Part shown: in pieces, positions 4,338 through 5,897 of the stretch
Position numbering within the stretch: position 1 is the stretch's first letter
How the letters are laid out: the number at the start of each line of letters is the position of its first letter
Source: Deltaproteobacteria bacterium
GTDB taxonomy: Bacteria > Desulfobacterota > GWC2-55-46
Assembly: GCA_030646655.1 (NCBI GenBank)
Contig: JAUSLB010000106.1
Coordinates: forward strand, 1-5,897
Reading direction: 5' to 3'
Length of the DNA stretch: 5,897 nucleotides
Notes under the pieces: model-generated
The model's input: only the letters and a program-made list of their open reading frames with translations
What the model was told of the DNA's origin: nothing
Databases searched by the model: none
Program-made: the position numbers and the translations under genes

Positions 4338-5147
4338 CTATTCATCGAGCCATCTTATTACATTCTTTACGAAGGCCTCGTTGTCAGCCTCTTTTATAAA
4401 AAGGTTAGTAAAGGGCGCGTCGTCCGCCACGACCGCGACCCTGCCCAAGCCCCATTCGGCAACGGCGATTACGGCGAAGGGCTCTTTCGGCTCGCCCTCC
4501 TCAGGCGCCCCGTCGTTGTCCGTATCCGCCCAAGAGCCGGGGGATGTCGTGGCTACCGCTTTTGCCGTCCCTTCGGTGAGAAGGGCCCAAGAGCCGTAGA
4601 ACGCAAGCCTCTTTACCCCTTCCGTGACCGGGTGTAGGGTGAAGGAGGTCACATAGAAGTCCTGCGGCTCGTTGCCTATTATGCCGTTGGATTCCGACAG
4701 GACGAAATTCGATACTATTATCCCGAACGACTCCGTAAGCCTCGCCACAGGCTCGGATATATGGAGGAGCACGAGGAGCCTGCCGCCCCTTTTTACGAAC
4801 AGATTAAGGGAAGCGATCTCCTCCGGCTTAAGCTCCATGGAGGGCCCGGCGATTATATAAGTCTTGACCCTGTCTAATGCCTCAGGGGTAATGGGGTCCC
4901 TGTTGACCGAGACCTCTTTTCCCGAGGACTTTATCATCCCGTGGAAGGCGGAGAAGTTGAGAGGGCCGCCCTTGAGGGGCGAGAATATCTCAGCGTGGGA
5001 GTCGTCGAATACGGTCAAAGAGGGCAGGTGCTTAAGCCCTTTTGGCTTCTGGGCGTTTATGCCCGGGACGCTCGAATATATCGCGCCCGGAAATAAAAAA
5101 AAGGACGCGAGCGCGAAGAGCGCTATCGCGGGCCTCAACCGTCCCAT
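4338..5147 (-). CDS. exported GATase1-like/DUF4350-type protein with EF-hand-like loop
   Basis: A 269-residue exported protein, first gene of the operon. A signal peptide covers about 1-26 (R3, R5, hydrophobic 7-22). The rest has the look of class I glutamine-amidotransferase-like DUF4350 domains: V-F-D-D49-S-H51-A-E near the start, Y97-I-I-A-G-P, L-F-V-K-R-G-G-R-L-L-V-L-L-H129, T-L-H-P-V-T-E-G, W-G-L-G-R-V-A-V-V-A-D-D, and a final D-N-E-A-F...W-L-D-E. The protein has no cysteine at all, so it cannot use the usual nucleophile and is probably a binding protein. Residues 208-219, D-T-D-N-D-G-A-P-E-E-G-E, fit the 12-residue EF-hand loop with acidic ligands at 1, 3, 5 and 12. The start at 5147 is preferred over ATG 5183: AAGGGGGT (5159-5152) precedes it, the signal peptide begins there, and the promoter places the transcript start near 5185. 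Function unknown. Confidence 0.82.
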   Translation of the reverse strand: MGRLRPAIALFALASFFLFPGAIYSSVPGINAQKPKGLKHLPSLTVFDDSHAEIFSPLKGGPLNFSAFHGMIKSSGKEVSVNRDPITPEALDRVKTYIIAGPSMELKPEEIASLNLFVKRGGRLLVLLHISEPVARLTESFGIIVSNFVLSESNGIIGNEPQDFYVTSFTLHPVTEGVKRLAFYGSWALLTEGTAKAVATTSPGSWADTDNDGAPEEGEPKEPFAVIAVAEWGLGRVAVVADDAPFTNLFIKEADNEAFVKNVIRWLDE

Positions 5148-5151
5148 CCTT

Positions 5152-5159
5152 ACCCCCTT
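5152..5159 (-). promoter_or_regulatory. ribosome binding site deciding the start at 5147
   Basis: The minus strand reads AAGGGGGT at 5159-5152, one base from AAGGAGGT, four bases before ATG 5147. The alternative ATG at 5183 has no such site. This removes twelve residues ahead of the signal peptide. Confidence 0.75.
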
Positions 5160-5191
5160 TATAGGACTTCCCGGAAAGATCATAATACATT

Positions 5192-5221
5192 AGGATAGCC
5201 GCAGCGCCATGCGGAAGTCAA
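5192..5221 (-). promoter_or_regulatory. candidate promoter of the DUF4350-resB-antiporter operon
   Basis: The minus strand shows TTGACT (5221-5216, five of six -35 bases), an 18-bp spacer and TATCCT (5197-5192, four of six -10 bases). The start would be near 5185, giving a leader of about 38 nt to ATG 5147. The spacer contains CCGCA (5199-5203) inverted with TGCGG (5210-5214), which may be chance. Confidence 0.5.
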
Positions 5222-5261
5222 GGGCAAAGGGCCTTAATCGCCCCCTTAAAGAAGGCGCCTC

Positions 5262-5274
5262 AGGGGATTCCCCT
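5262..5274. promoter_or_regulatory. short palindrome upstream of the queD promoter
   Basis: AGGGGA-T-TCCCCT is a perfect 6+6 inverted repeat centred at 5268, nine bases before the queD -35-like TTGATT. Its place in a divergent promoter region fits a regulator site, but nothing identifies a binder. The rest of 5184-5319 holds only the two promoter candidates. Confidence 0.35.
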
Positions 5275-5282
5275 TATTTCCC

Positions 5283-5311
5283 TTGATTTCTTACGATAGT
5301 AATATGATAAA
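5283..5311 (+). promoter_or_regulatory. candidate queD promoter, near-leaderless
   Basis: TTGATT (5283-5288), 17 bp, then GATAAA (5306-5311), preceded by TG overlapping at 5305-5306. Eight bases separate the hexamer from ATG 5320, so the transcript would begin at about the start codon. No Shine-Dalgarno sequence is seen in 5295-5319, which is AT-rich. An alternative -10, TATGAT (5303-5308), has a poor 14-bp spacing. Confidence 0.45.
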
Positions 5312-5319
5312 CTTAAATT

Positions 5320-5706
5320 ATGTACGAATTGATGATTGAGGCGACGTTCTCTTCAGCCCATAACCTCAGGGGTTACGACGGCGCCTGCGAGAACCTTCAT
5401 GGGCACAACTGGAGGGTAGAGGTGCGCGTCACCGCCCAAAGGCTCGACCCCATAGGCATGGCTGTCGATTTTAAAAGGCTTAAATCAGAGGCGAAAAAGG
5501 TCATAGACTCCCTCGACCATAAATACCTGAACGAAGTCCCTCCCTTTGACAAAGAGAACGCCACAGCCGAGAATATCGCGAGGCACATCTACAATGGGCT
5601 TTCCAGGGCCCTGAACGACGGGAATATAAAGGTCGCAAAGGTCAGGGTCTGGGAGTCAGATGACGCCTCGGCCGCTTACTATGAACAGGAAAAGGCCCTT
5701 CCCTAA
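5320..5706 (+). CDS. queD: 6-carboxytetrahydropterin synthase QueD
   Basis: A cytosolic enzyme of 128 residues that turns 7,8-dihydroneopterin triphosphate into 6-carboxy-5,6,7,8-tetrahydropterin (CPH4), the second step toward preQ0/queuosine. The zinc ligands are visible as H14 (S-S-A-H-N-L) and H27/H29 (L-H-G-H-N-W). C23 (G-A-C-E-N-L) is the catalytic cysteine, with the D66-H67-K-Y-L-N motif and W111-E112-S near the end for charge relay and pterin binding. The C23-E-N-L-H-G-H spacing is that of QueD rather than eukaryotic PTPS. Length and start are normal. The FolE2 gene, which makes its substrate, begins on the base after its stop codon. There is no Shine-Dalgarno site, and translation may be leaderless. 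Confidence 0.94.
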   Translation: MYELMIEATFSSAHNLRGYDGACENLHGHNWRVEVRVTAQRLDPIGMAVDFKRLKSEAKKVIDSLDHKYLNEVPPFDKENATAENIARHIYNGLSRALNDGNIKVAKVRVWESDDASAAYYEQEKALP

Positions 5707-5897
5707 ATGAAAAAAAAGATACTGAGGGACGTACAGAGCGAGCCGGACTTCAGGCGCATAGGCATCGACAAGGTAGGCGTAAAGGACATACGCTACCCGA
5801 TAGTGGTGCTCGATAAGAAAAACAAGATCCAGCACACCATAGCCTCCATAAACATGTATGTCGACCTGCCCCACCAGTTCAAGGGCACGCACATGTC
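5707..5897 (+). CDS. folE2: GTP cyclohydrolase FolE2 (type IB), N-terminal part, cut by window end
   Basis: ATG 5707 follows the queD TAA directly (TAAATG), and the frame stays open to the window end, giving 63 residues. It begins [20 protein letters not shown], then [11 protein letters not shown] and, near the end, [23 protein letters not shown] near the start, V-G-V-K-x-x-x-Y-P and L-P-x-x-x-K-G-T-H-M-S are hallmarks of FolE2, the metal-flexible GTP cyclohydrolase that makes 7,8-dihydroneopterin triphosphate. That product feeds QueD just upstream, and folate synthesis. The catalytic metal-site residues lie mostly beyond this window. The ribosome site is weak (AGGAAAAGG about 10 nt upstream), so translation is probably coupled to queD. 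Confidence 0.93.
   Translation, partial: MKKKILRDVQSEPDFRRIGIDKVGVKDIRYPIVVLDKKNKIQHTIASINMYVDLPHQFKGTHM

Noticed and set aside
5148..5183. Upstream ATG 5183 as the start of the DUF4350-type protein
   Set aside because: No ribosome site, located at the predicted transcript start, and it would put twelve residues before the signal peptide.
5184..5319. preQ1 riboswitch ahead of queD
   Set aside because: No preQ1 pseudoknot-like sequence was seen, and the likely transcript start leaves almost no leader.

Overview
The window reads as bacterial chromosome from a Gram-negative, moderately GC-rich organism. Shine-Dalgarno sites are strong (AAGGAGG-like), AGG (Arg) and ATA (Ile) codons are frequent, and there are secreted and cytochrome-c-biogenesis genes. 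This style is common in Desulfobacterota- or Nitrospirota-type bacteria, but that placement is inference. There is no transposase, tRNA, rRNA or CRISPR array.

Layout. (1) 2-439 (+) is the 3' end of a CstA-family transporter. (2) 536-913 (+) is a small exported protein with a PD-(D/E)XK-like residue pattern and no Shine-Dalgarno site. (3) 914-2068 holds an Hsp20 gene (minus, 1172-1636) with a near-consensus promoter and an inverted repeat over its -10 element. Two direct copies of a hairpin-rich composite repeat bracket it (959-1117 and 1792-2053). (4) 5147-2250 (minus) is a compact three-gene operon: an exported cysteine-free GATase1-like/DUF4350-type protein carrying a 12-residue EF-hand-like loop, a ResB-like cytochrome c biogenesis membrane protein, and a divergent CaCA-family cation antiporter starting at TTG. 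Beyond the antiporter lies a small, apparently frameshifted Pro/Ala-rich reading frame (2248-2122), then a strong intrinsic terminator (2100-2069). (5) Diverging from that operon, queD (5320-5706) is followed directly by the start of folE2 (5707 to the window end). Together these encode the first two steps from GTP to the 7-deazaguanine precursor CPH4.

The signals most worth a second look are: the flanking composite repeats; the operator-like palindrome of hsp20; two plus-strand genes with -10-like hexamers exactly 8 nt before their ATG and no Shine-Dalgarno (candidate leaderless mRNAs); the Ca2+-loop protein sharing an operon with a CaCA antiporter whose second-half alpha-repeat ligands are replaced; and the broken small frame before the operon terminator.
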